In this document: positions 53,221 through 61,504 of the stretch, piece after piece
Layout: each line of letters starts with the position of its first letter
Position numbering within the stretch: position 1 is the stretch's first letter
Origin: Stakelama pacifica
GTDB taxonomy: Bacteria; Pseudomonadota; Alphaproteobacteria; Sphingomonadales; Sphingomonadaceae
Direction of reading: 5' to 3'
Assembly: GCF_004361835.1 (NCBI RefSeq)
Contig: NZ_SNWD01000008.1
Coordinates: forward strand, 113,405 to 177,404
Length of the DNA stretch: 64,000 bases
Notes under the pieces: model-generated
What the model saw: only the letters and a program-made list of their open reading frames with translations
What the model was told of the DNA's origin: nothing
Database searches by the model: none
Made by a program: the position numbers and the translations under genes

Positions 53221-54609
53221 ATGGCCAGCATCGATGAACTGGTTACCCGGCTGGCCCATATGCTGCCGTTCGGGGAGCGGCTGGCAAAGCTGCAAAATCG
53301 TCTGGCTTCCTTTGCGGAGCAGGGGATTCAGGGCGTTGCGAATGTCATCGTAAACGTCATTCTGGCGCGTAACCTGTCGCATGAAGGGTTCGCGTCGATC
53401 GGCACGATGATCGGCATCCACTTCTTCGTGCTGGGGATGCACCGCACCGCGATCGTCCTTCCCTTCATCCTTGATTCGACCGGCGATGAGGCTGCCGAAC
53501 GCGCTGCGGAAGGGCGCTGGTGGTGGCTGAACCTGCTCTCGCTCGGCGTGATCGCTGCGGTGCTGGCAGGGGGCAGCCTTCTGGCAAAGGCACTTTTGAC
53601 CAGCCCTTCGGCGCTGTGGTTCGTGCAGGGGCTGGCGCATACGGTCATCGTGACGCCCGCGTTGCTGTTCTTCGAATTCGGGCGGCGCGTATTGTATCAG
53701 CGGCACCTGCCGCTGACCGCGTTCGTCGCCTCGCTGGTCTATATGCTTCTGCTGCTCGGGACCGCCTATATGGTTACCCGTACCTCGACCAGCGCGGCGA
53801 TCGCGTCGCTTTCCTGGGTCGTGGCGGGCGTCGGCGGCGGGATTGTCGCGACGATCGCGGCACATCCGGGCAGGCCGCGCGTGGGCGAAGGGGTTGCGAT
53901 CTGGTGGAGCAATCGCAGCTTCGCCTTCTGGCAGGCGCTGACCAATCTTCCTTATGCGGTGTATAACAGTTCGGTCGTGGTCGCGGTGGGGATTTTCGGC
54001 GGCGCAACCGCTGCTGCCGCCTATACCGCCGCGCGGACGCTGACCAACCCGGCGATGAGCATGGTGACCGCCGTCGATTCGCTCGACAAACCGCGCGCGG
54101 CACGTGCGCTGGCGAAAGACGGGCTTGCCGGACTGCGCCATTCGGTCGGGCGCACCCGGCGGCTGCTGATTCTGATCACCGGCGGCTATCTTGGCCTGCT
54201 CGCCATTTTCGCAGGCCCCATCCTGCGCTTCGCGTTCAGCAATGCCTATGACCATGCGGTCGCAGAGATTCGGGTGCTCGCGCTCGCTTTCTTCCTGATG
54301 TGCCTCAACCAGCCGTCGGAGACATTCCTGATCGTCCTGCGGGAAAGCAAAATCCTGCTGCTGACGCGGATTGTCGCGGCGGGCGTTGCGCTGTTCAGCC
54401 TCTGGATCGCATCGCCGTTCGGCCTGATGGGCGCGTGTGTCGCGCTGCTCGCCACCCATGTGATCAACCTCGCCGATCTGCGGATTGCCGAGACGATCAG
54501 CGGACGCCGCTGGCTGAAATCGACACCACGGGATCGCGAACAGGCGGAAAATGCGCCTCTTGCGGAGGCGGCAGCGCCGGCTCCCGATCTTGAAAGGGCA
54601 GGCCGCTGA
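53221..54609 (+). CDS. MOP-superfamily flippase-like membrane protein (Wzx candidate)
   Basis: About 462 residues, with ~12 membrane segments spread through the length (for example LLSLGVIAAVLAGGSLLAKALL and LLLGTAYMVTRTS). The overall helix count and position fit a polysaccharide flippase, though the family motifs are weak. It starts with ATG at 53221; the nearest GGAG is 13 bases away, and a start at 53176 is also possible. It sits just before a glycosyltransferase gene, so translocation of the lipid-linked repeat is the probable role. Confidence 0.72.
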   Translation: MASIDELVTRLAHMLPFGERLAKLQNRLASFAEQGIQGVANVIVNVILARNLSHEGFASIGTMIGIHFFVLGMHRTAIVLPFILDSTGDEAAERAAEGRWWWLNLLSLGVIAAVLAGGSLLAKALLTSPSALWFVQGLAHTVIVTPALLFFEFGRRVLYQRHLPLTAFVASLVYMLLLLGTAYMVTRTSTSAAIASLSWVVAGVGGGIVATIAAHPGRPRVGEGVAIWWSNRSFAFWQALTNLPYAVYNSSVVVAVGIFGGATAAAAYTAARTLTNPAMSMVTAVDSLDKPRAARALAKDGLAGLRHSVGRTRRLLILITGGYLGLLAIFAGPILRFAFSNAYDHAVAEIRVLALAFFLMCLNQPSETFLIVLRESKILLLTRIVAAGVALFSLWIASPFGLMGACVALLATHVINLADLRIAETISGRRWLKSTPRDREQAENAPLAEAAAPAPDLERAGR

Positions 54610-54669
54610 TGGATGCCGCCGTCGCACCGCAAAAGGGCCGGATCTGAAAAGGGTATCCGGGTGAGAGAC

Positions 54670-55872
54670 ATGAGCAAAAACGATATGATCCTTAGCGGAC
54701 AAAAAGAGACCGGCGGCTGGGTTCCGAAAAAGGTCGCTTATTTCGGATTCGATGCGGCTCACACATCGGTACGTCGTCGCATGCGGCAAATTTCTGAAGT
54801 TACCGAGCTGGTCGGTCTGACTTTCCGTCGCACGCGATATAACAGCTCCTATGTTCCCGAATGGGATAATGTCGATCTCGGCCTGCTCCGGGACGGTCAT
54901 TATCTCGAGCGTCTGGGGGTGATGGCGAAATCCTATGGCAAGATCGCCGCTGCCGGCAGTAAGTTGCGCGATGTCGAGCTGGTGATTGCCAGGAATCTGG
55001 ACCTTCTGGCGCTGGCGCTGATGGCGCGCGCGCGCGGCGTATTCGATGCGCCCATCGTTTATGATGTCTTTGATGTTCGCAGTGTCCTGCTGAAAAGTTC
55101 GATACCGGCGCGGTCGATGCGCACCGCGGAACGCGCGATGCTGCGGCGCTGCGCGCTGCTTGTCGTTACCTCGCCTGGCTTTTTGCGCAATTATTTCGAG
55201 CCGTATCTTGGTTATCAGGGTCCAAGCCTCTTTTTAGAAAACAAGGTTGATCTGGATATTCTTCCGGAAGACCCGGAAGTCCGTGCCGCATGGCGATCGC
55301 CGGCGCGCGCGCGTACGTCACTTGACCCTGACCGGTTCGTGCTCGGCTGGGTAGGGGCGTTGCGCTGCGCCCGATCGGCGGAAATGCTGGCCCGGATTGC
55401 TCAGGCACTGCCCTGGCTTACCGTACAGATTTCGGGCAAGGCCACCTATTGTTCGACCGAAGCCTTTCTCCGCACGTTCGAAGGCATCCCGAACATCATC
55501 TATACCGGCGAATATTGGTATCCTACCGGTCTTTACGATGTGTATCGAACGATCGACCTCAATTGGGATTTCGATTTGTCGAAACATGGTACCAGCGGAG
55601 GGTGGCTGCTTCCTAACCGCCTGTATGAGGGCGGCTATTTCGGCGTTCCGAATCTTGCCGAAGCGGGCTCGGAAACCGGCGATCAGGTGGAAGAAATGGG
55701 AACCGGCTGGACCGTGCGCGCCGATACCGACGAAATCATCGAACTTTTAAGAAACATAAGGGGTGAGTATCCTTCGGTAAAAGCCCGGGCGCTGGCGATA
55801 ATGGATAGTCGTTTTCATTATGATGGCGATATCGCTCGAATTTTTGATGCTGTAGCGGTCGACGCTCGATGA
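54670..55872 (+). CDS. Glycosyltransferase (GT-B, family 4-like)
   Basis: About 400 residues. A GT-B-like pattern is seen: a first Rossmann-like half with KKVAYFGFDAAHTSVRRR and ARNLDLLALALMARARGVFDAPIVYDVFDVRS (given in parts), then the second half with FVLGWVGALRCARSAEML, YTGEYWY and a C-terminal NRLYEGGYFGVPNLAEAGS, the donor-binding Glu-containing motif of GT4-like enzymes. The sugar is unknown. The start at 54670 has GAGAG only; a GTG three codons earlier is an alternative. Its stop overlaps the next start (ATGA). Confidence 0.75.
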   Translation: MSKNDMILSGQKETGGWVPKKVAYFGFDAAHTSVRRRMRQISEVTELVGLTFRRTRYNSSYVPEWDNVDLGLLRDGHYLERLGVMAKSYGKIAAAGSKLRDVELVIARNLDLLALALMARARGVFDAPIVYDVFDVRSVLLKSSIPARSMRTAERAMLRRCALLVVTSPGFLRNYFEPYLGYQGPSLFLENKVDLDILPEDPEVRAAWRSPARARTSLDPDRFVLGWVGALRCARSAEMLARIAQALPWLTVQISGKATYCSTEAFLRTFEGIPNIIYTGEYWYPTGLYDVYRTIDLNWDFDLSKHGTSGGWLLPNRLYEGGYFGVPNLAEAGSETGDQVEEMGTGWTVRADTDEIIELLRNIRGEYPSVKARALAIMDSRFHYDGDIARIFDAVAVDAR

Positions 55873-56099
55873 AGAACGGCGATATTGATCTCAAAGAGAT
55901 TTTAAGTGCGTTCGAGAAGCGCCAACACGCTCTGAGTTGCAGGCTAACCTTTATTCGAGTGTTCCGCGCGCTGGCGCTGCTGATGGTTGCGCTCTACCAC
56001 GCCACCATGAACAGTTCAGAAGTTGAGCGGGCAAGAAGGCGCATAGTGCGCCCTCAGGACTTTACTACACATCAGACATTGGGATTGAGGTTGTTATGA
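55869..56099 (+). pseudogene. N-terminal remnant of an acyltransferase-3 family protein
   Basis: 76 residues containing FIRVFRALALLMVALYHATMN, a clear N-terminal signature of the membrane acyltransferase-3 (OafA-like) family, whose full length is ~350 residues. The homology ends after ~50 residues and a stop follows. The start overlaps the GT stop by 4 bases, and the stop overlaps the polymerase start by 4 bases. So the stub keeps the translational coupling through the operon. It could be a decayed gene or a kept leader peptide. Confidence 0.65.
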
Positions 56100-57433
56100 T
56101 TGGCCGTTTACAATCTGGCCCGCCGGAAGCTCCTTTTCACGGAGCGGCCTCCACTGATGCAAGGAAGATGTCCGAAAAAACGCTCGTCACAGTGTTGATA
56201 GGTACATTCTTCTTTGCCGTCGTGACGATGAAAATAGGCGCCCATATGATGGGTACTGCTATTCAGTTTACGTTAATTATTATGGCGGCGCTCATTGCGG
56301 GCTTGATGATATGGGGCGACCTGAAGATCAATCTTAACCGCGTGTTTTTATACATAGCGTTTATTGTAGCCGGCGGCATTGCTAATATTCTGTCTGGACC
56401 GGCTTCTCAGCTTCCATCGTTCTTGTTCGTTTTCGTAATCTACTTCTTTTACATATTTAATGTATCTATCTCGCCGGAGAGTTACGTAAAATATTTATCT
56501 TATTTCCAGAAGGGTGCTTTGGTAGCGGCATTTTGTGTCTTTCTTGATTGGGTTTTGCAGATCGCAGGTATTGGAATGCCTAACCTCGATCATATAATTC
56601 CAGAAAATCTAATCATGTTCAATTACGTGTATGTCCAGCCTCTGGAGTGGGGGGCTAAATACATGAAGCCAAATGGAATATTTTTCCTAGAAGCCTCTTA
56701 TATTAGCCAATTTATGGCATTTGGGCTAATTATTGAGTTCTGTTTTTTTAGACGGTTACTTTGGATGGGTGCTTTCGGATCGGCGTTGTTGCTTACTTTT
56801 GGTGGCACGGGGATGCTTTGCGTCATCTTATGTGCGCCTGTGATGTTATTTTACTTTAGAGCAAAGCTGATCCCGATAATTCTGATCGTTACTCCAGTGG
56901 CCGCTGTGGTCGCGCTTCAAGCCGGTTTGCTTCAAAACATTGAGATGCGTTCCGATGAACTGAATGAGAAAGGAAGTAGCGGGAACATGCGATTTACCCA
57001 GCAACTTCTTGTGGTTGAGGGTATGTTCGAGGGGACCACTCATCGAGCCTTGGTCGGATACGGTTCTGGCGTGATGCTTCGCCAGCTTCATACTATGTAC
57101 ACGCCGGTTGCGAAAGTGGCATATGAGTATGGTCTTATTGTATACGTGATCTTTTACATATTTTTCATTTACTGTATTTTCGGAAGTGGCGTACCATTCA
57201 TTATCTCTTGGATGATGTTGATGCAGTATCTCTTTCTCAATGGCTCTTTCCTTGTACCTATTAATAATTTTTATATTATGATGCTGTGCTCGCTGATATC
57301 GGTTAGGGGGCGGCCGCGTTGGACAACCTTTGGGAATGTGCTAGATTTGGCGAGAGGGCGTGCAGAGCCAGTTGGACTTTCGGGCGGGCAGCCCGCCATA
57401 GTTGATGTTCGAGCGAGGCTGGAACGTGGTTAA
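56096..57433 (+). CDS. Low-GC Wzy-type polysaccharide polymerase, probably acquired
   Basis: 445 residues with about ten membrane spans (for example FLFVFVIYFFYIFNVSISPE, FGLIIEFCFFRRLLWMGAF) and a periplasmic loop holding RFTQQLLVVEGMFEGTTHRALVGYGSG. The fold matches Wzy polymerases. Codon use is AT-rich (many A/T third bases and AT runs between about 56180 and 57330), unlike neighbours, and the first ~24 residues look like a fused GC-rich lead. A recent transfer is likely. A second ATG at 56168 may be the original start. It overlaps the acyltransferase stub and is followed by a lyase gene. Confidence 0.78.
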   Translation: MIGRLQSGPPEAPFHGAASTDARKMSEKTLVTVLIGTFFFAVVTMKIGAHMMGTAIQFTLIIMAALIAGLMIWGDLKINLNRVFLYIAFIVAGGIANILSGPASQLPSFLFVFVIYFFYIFNVSISPESYVKYLSYFQKGALVAAFCVFLDWVLQIAGIGMPNLDHIIPENLIMFNYVYVQPLEWGAKYMKPNGIFFLEASYISQFMAFGLIIEFCFFRRLLWMGAFGSALLLTFGGTGMLCVILCAPVMLFYFRAKLIPIILIVTPVAAVVALQAGLLQNIEMRSDELNEKGSSGNMRFTQQLLVVEGMFEGTTHRALVGYGSGVMLRQLHTMYTPVAKVAYEYGLIVYVIFYIFFIYCIFGSGVPFIISWMMLMQYLFLNGSFLVPINNFYIMMLCSLISVRGRPRWTTFGNVLDLARGRAEPVGLSGGQPAIVDVRARLERG

Positions 57434-58547
57434 GGTCTTTTTGGCACCCGCCTATTTGCGCACGCTCTTAGCTGCATTTGGAGCCGCTGGCATTCTGCTC
57501 TGTCCAATCGCTGCGCGCGCGACTGAGAACAGCGACCAACTGAGTTTTTGGAAAGCGCCGTTCGCGAGGCCTAACAAGACAATTGCTGATTTGCCAAGTT
57601 GTCCACCTCCTCCAAAAGCGCCCATAAAACTAACGATTGGTTCCATGTATGCCGATGGCGACGAGAGCTATTCGAAGGTGGTGGCGGCGCAAAAAATGGC
57701 GCGTGCGGAAAGCCTTGCGCCCATTCGTGAGTTTACCGCTGGCGTTTCGCGCTTTGCGAACAGATATGTCGCAAGCGGGGGGAAGGACACTTATTCGGGC
57801 GGCTGTGCACTGGTCTGGCTAAACGACTGGGCGCGCGCCGGGGCGATGCGGAATATGGCCGAACATGAATCTCAGTTCGTCCGAAGCGTGAACCTGTCTG
57901 GGTGGGCGCTCGCTTATAGTCAGGTTCGCTATCTCCAAGTGCAGCGCAATTCCCCGCATTATGCCATTCGCCAATGGCTCCGCTCGACGGCGGAAGACAT
58001 GCGAAGTCATGTCAACGGGGTAACCAACAACACGGCGCGCAACAATCATCGCTATTGGGCCGGGTTGGCCGCGATCGCGGTTTCGATGGACACAGGCGAC
58101 GTATCTCTTGGCGCATTCGGGCTGGAATCGGCGCGTGTTGGCATTGCGCAGGTGACCTCGGACGGGGTCCTGCCGTTGGAACTCGACCGGAAGAGCCGCG
58201 CGGCGCATTATCATCTTTATGCCGCCGCCCCTTTGGTGATGACGGCGGCGATCGCGCGCGCGAATGGCATAGATCTTTATGCCGAACAGCACGGCGCGCT
58301 ACACCGGCTTGTCCGTTTCGCGACCGAGGCGGTGATTTGGCCCGGTCGCATCGAAGCGCTCGCCCATGCGAGACAGGACGTATTCAACCTGAACAGCTCT
58401 ATAGCGCAGCAGAATCTTGCGTGGTTCGAATTTTACGCACGCGATTTTCCGAACCGCGCGCCTGAGCAAAAAGCGATCTTACGCGTTCGCCCCCTACGTA
58501 ACAATGAACTTGGCGGCGATCTTACGATGCTCGCCGCGTCGAACTGA
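57426..58547 (+). CDS. PL5-family polysaccharide lyase (alginate-lyase-like), exported
   Basis: About 373 residues from a GTG at 57426 with GAGG upstream; ATGs at 57402 and 57405 are alternatives that overlap the polymerase end. A signal peptide ends near ARA. The rest is the alpha/alpha-toroid of PL5/AlgL: Asn and His in NNHRYWAGLAAIA, Arg and Tyr in RAAHYHLYAAAPL, and the conserved CALVWLNDWARAG. PL5 enzymes cleave beta-1,4-linked mannuronate, and some cleave glucuronate polymers. In an EPS locus the enzyme probably removes chains stuck in the periplasm or cuts the product. Paralogue at 60214. Confidence 0.86.
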   Translation: MVKVFLAPAYLRTLLAAFGAAGILLCPIAARATENSDQLSFWKAPFARPNKTIADLPSCPPPPKAPIKLTIGSMYADGDESYSKVVAAQKMARAESLAPIREFTAGVSRFANRYVASGGKDTYSGGCALVWLNDWARAGAMRNMAEHESQFVRSVNLSGWALAYSQVRYLQVQRNSPHYAIRQWLRSTAEDMRSHVNGVTNNTARNNHRYWAGLAAIAVSMDTGDVSLGAFGLESARVGIAQVTSDGVLPLELDRKSRAAHYHLYAAAPLVMTAAIARANGIDLYAEQHGALHRLVRFATEAVIWPGRIEALAHARQDVFNLNSSIAQQNLAWFEFYARDFPNRAPEQKAILRVRPLRNNELGGDLTMLAASN

Positions 58548-58613
58548 CGGGCTAACGGATTTACGATATCGGTCGGGCGCAGACGCGCCGATCCGCATGT
58601 GAAGGGGGATTGT

Positions 58614-59927
58614 GTGCGCATCGCATTTGTCGGGGTGGGCTTTGTTTTCGATATCTATATGCGCACCCGCTGGGCGCATCCGGAGATCGAGATTTGCGGC
58701 GTGTTCGACATCGATGCGAAGCGCGCTGCGACGGTGGGACGCCACTATGACCTCAACATCTATCCCGATTATGAAAGTCTGCTCGCCGATCCGCGCGTCG
58801 ATATTGTCGTCAACCTGACCAATATCCATGCGCATTATGAAGTCACGAAGCGGGCGCTTCAGGCAGGCAAGCACGTTTATTCCGAAAAGCCGCTGACGAC
58901 CGAGGTAGAGCAGTCGCGTGAATTATTCGCTTTGGCGGCGGAGAAGGGGCTGGTCTTCACCGGCGCCCCCTGCAACGTCTTTTCCGATTCGGTCAGCACG
59001 ATGTGGAAGGCGGTTCGCGACGGCGCAATCGGCAAGCCTGTGCTGGTCTATGCCGAACTGGACGATAATCCGGTCCATCTGATGAACACGGAAAATGTGC
59101 GCAGCCCCACCGGCGCGCCATGGCCGCTGGTCGAAGAGTTGCAGGAAGGGTGCACCTTTGAACATGTCGGCTATCATCTCGTCTGGATCTGCGCGATGTT
59201 CGGCCCGGCAATTTCGGTAACCGCTTTTTCGAAACTGCTCGTTCAGAACCGCACCGATAAGCCGCTCGACCCGGCCGACACGCCCGATTTCTCCGTTGCC
59301 TGCCTCAACTTCGCCAATGGTGTGGCAGCGCGGGTGACGTGCAGCTTCGTCGCGCCGCGCGACCATCGCATGCGGATCATCGGAGAGGAGGGAGAACTGA
59401 CCGGCGACAGCTATCGCCATTATCAGTCGCCCGTGTTCCTCGAACGCTTCTCCACGGTAAGCCTGAACGCGCGCAAGGCCTATACGATGCGCGAACAGCC
59501 CCTCCTCGGGCGGCGGTTCGGCATTGGCGGGCAGCCGCTTAAACTGCTCCGCCAGTGGAAGAGTCACTCGGTCGAGGCCGAGCGGGGGACGAAGCTTAGC
59601 GCGAAGCAGCGTCTGGTCAGTGCCATTCGTCGCCGCGAAATCTATGCTCAGGACAAGTTTCTGGGCATTGCAGAGATGGTCCGCGCCATCGTCGAGCAGC
59701 GCCCGCAACCGCTCAGCCCCGATTTTCTGATGCACGTCAACGAACTGACCTTGCTGATCCAGCGGGCAGGGGAGAATGGCACGACCTGCATCCCCACGAC
59801 TACGTTCGACCCGATCGAACCGCTGCCGGAAGTGGCACAGGCAACGATCAATTACCGCAAGGGATATAAGGGAAGCATGTTCGAACGGCTGCTTGGCGGA
59901 ACAGTGGAATCGCTGAACCGGCAATGA
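58614..59927 (+). CDS. Gfo/Idh/MocA-family sugar oxidoreductase
   Basis: About 437 residues from a GTG with GGGGG upstream; an ATG five codons earlier is possible. It begins with a Rossmann motif (RIAFVGVGFVFDIYMRT), has the EKP motif (YSEKPLTTEVEQS) and the C-terminal Gfo/Idh domain with the His in FEHVGYHLVWI. The nicotinamide-binding glycine pattern is GVGFVF, not the usual GxGxxG, so the cofactor site is slightly unusual. It sits between two PL5 genes, so it may act on the unsaturated or keto uronates they release, or make a sugar precursor. Confidence 0.83.
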   Translation: MRIAFVGVGFVFDIYMRTRWAHPEIEICGVFDIDAKRAATVGRHYDLNIYPDYESLLADPRVDIVVNLTNIHAHYEVTKRALQAGKHVYSEKPLTTEVEQSRELFALAAEKGLVFTGAPCNVFSDSVSTMWKAVRDGAIGKPVLVYAELDDNPVHLMNTENVRSPTGAPWPLVEELQEGCTFEHVGYHLVWICAMFGPAISVTAFSKLLVQNRTDKPLDPADTPDFSVACLNFANGVAARVTCSFVAPRDHRMRIIGEEGELTGDSYRHYQSPVFLERFSTVSLNARKAYTMREQPLLGRRFGIGGQPLKLLRQWKSHSVEAERGTKLSAKQRLVSAIRRREIYAQDKFLGIAEMVRAIVEQRPQPLSPDFLMHVNELTLLIQRAGENGTTCIPTTTFDPIEPLPEVAQATINYRKGYKGSMFERLLGGTVESLNRQ

Positions 59928-60213
59928 GAGGTCGATTCCGGCATCATCGCGATGTCGTATGTAATCATAAAGCGCGTCCAGTTATTTCGACGTCGTTCAA
60001 TGCTTACGAAACTATATAATGCGACTACAAATATATTTTGGCCTCGGTTGGTAGTGTAGTTTCACAAAAAAATGGCAATATCCGGGGTTATGCAACTTAG
60101 TTAATGCGTAATTAACAGGTATTAACGAATATTTACGGCCCAGAGTTTTATATTTATTAAGCTATTTCTGGTTTTATGCCGGTGTTCTGATAGTTTGAGC
60201 ACTGGTACCGCAC
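59928..60213. promoter_or_regulatory. AT-rich promoter region with a CtrA box upstream of the second PL5 gene
   Basis: This 286-base gap is strongly AT-rich compared with the rest. It includes a perfect CtrA box at 60101-60116 and a TTTATATTT segment downstream that could serve as a -10 region. No other gene seen. Confidence 0.6.
60101..60116. promoter_or_regulatory. Perfect CtrA box TTAA-N7-TTAAC
   Basis: TTAATGCGTAATTAAC is an exact match to TTAA-N7-TTAAC. It lies 98-113 bases before the start of the second PL5 gene (60214), a normal distance for a CtrA-controlled promoter. The surrounding AT-rich sequence makes a chance match more likely than at 42808. Confidence 0.6.
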
Positions 60214-61494
60214 ATGGCTTATCCTGTGGCTGCAGCACATCGCCGCTCGGCCGTCTCTCTTGTTGCTCTGCCCATACGGCGCTTTCCGGTGCGATCGCTT
60301 GCCGAAAGGTTCAAAGGCGGAGCGATGCTCTCGGGGGGCATAGCGCTTGCGCTGTCGCTTGGCGGATGCGGGGGCGGAGGTTCCCCGGACGGCAAGACGG
60401 CAGTTCCGCAGGAATCCAGTCCTGTGATCGTGGCACCGGCGCCGACACCAGTTCCCGCCCCGACTCCGACTCCGTCGCCGCAGCCTGCGGGCTATAGCGC
60501 GCCGTTCGCGCAGCCAACGGCGAACATCGCCTCGGTGCCGGACTGCCCGGCCCCGCCGGAAGCGGTCGTGCGCCTGTCGCTGCCGTCCATGTACGTCACG
60601 GGCGATAACAGCTTTTCGCAGATCGATGCGACGAAGCAGGCGGAACGCGAAGCCATATTGAAACCGATCCACAGATTCACATACGGCGTTTCGCGCTATG
60701 CCAACAAATATGTCGCAAGCGGCGGTGCCGATGTGAAATCAGGTGCGTGTGCGCTGGCATGGCTCGACAACTGGGCGCGCGCTGGGGCGATGCAACAAAT
60801 GGTGGATAACGAAACGCAGTTTATCCGCAGCGTCCAACTGTCGGCCTGGGCAATCGCCTATGCACAGGTCAAAAATCTCAAGGTGCAAAGCAATGCGCCC
60901 GATCCGGCGATCAGGGCGTGGCTGACCGGCCTGGCGAACGATATGCGCAGCCATGCCGACAGCCTGACGGGCAATACAGTGCGGAACAATCATCGCTATT
61001 GGGCCGGGCTCGCGGCGGTTGCGGTCGCGATGGACGTCGGCAATGAGGGGCTTACCCGATGGGGTGTCGAATCGGCACGTATCGGCATTTCACAAATCGG
61101 TCCGGACGGTTCGCTGCCGCTTGAACTCGCCCGCAAGACGCGCGCTGCGCACTACCATCTATATGCTGCCGCGCCGCTGGTGATGACCGCCGCGATCGTG
61201 AAAAATACGGGCGTCGATCTGTATGCTGATGACGGAGGCGCGCTGCACCGGCTCGTGAAGTTCGCGACCGACAATGTCGTATCCACCGACAAGATCGCTG
61301 CGATGACCGGGACGCCGCAGGATATGTTCGATCTCGATACCGCTTTGGGCCAGCAATATGTCGCCTGGTTCGAATTCTATATCCGCGCGTTTCCGGGCCG
61401 CGCGTCAGCACAGGCGGCGATTGCGAAGGAGAGGCCGCTGGTGAATAACGAGCTGGGCGGCGATCTGACCATGCTCGCTGCATCGGGCGGCTGA
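60214..61494 (+). CDS. PL5-family lyase, surface or periplasmic lipoprotein with Pro-rich linker
   Basis: 426 residues. A lipobox (SLGGC) lies near residue 52, preceded by a long Arg-rich lead; an ATG at 60325 would give a more normal lipoprotein signal (MLSGGIALALSLGGC). After the Cys comes a Pro/Thr/Ala linker (residues ~70-90), then a PL5 domain with the same key motifs as the enzyme at 57426 (NNHRYWAGLAAVA, RAAHYHLYAAAPL). It is probably anchored in the outer membrane. The two PL5 proteins differ in anchor, which suggests different places of action. No good ribosome site stands out for either start. Confidence 0.86.
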   Translation: MAYPVAAAHRRSAVSLVALPIRRFPVRSLAERFKGGAMLSGGIALALSLGGCGGGGSPDGKTAVPQESSPVIVAPAPTPVPAPTPTPSPQPAGYSAPFAQPTANIASVPDCPAPPEAVVRLSLPSMYVTGDNSFSQIDATKQAEREAILKPIHRFTYGVSRYANKYVASGGADVKSGACALAWLDNWARAGAMQQMVDNETQFIRSVQLSAWAIAYAQVKNLKVQSNAPDPAIRAWLTGLANDMRSHADSLTGNTVRNNHRYWAGLAAVAVAMDVGNEGLTRWGVESARIGISQIGPDGSLPLELARKTRAAHYHLYAAAPLVMTAAIVKNTGVDLYADDGGALHRLVKFATDNVVSTDKIAAMTGTPQDMFDLDTALGQQYVAWFEFYIRAFPGRASAQAAIAKERPLVNNELGGDLTMLAASGG

Positions 61495-61504
61495 TCGCCG
61501 GGCG

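Noticed and set aside
53179..54900. Minus-strand frame of 573 codons, longer than the flippase gene it overlaps
   Set aside because: The plus-strand product has regular membrane helices and operon context. The antisense product is charged and low-complexity.
58923..59924. Minus-strand frame opposite the Gfo/Idh gene
   Set aside because: Rossmann and EKP motifs on the plus strand leave no doubt.
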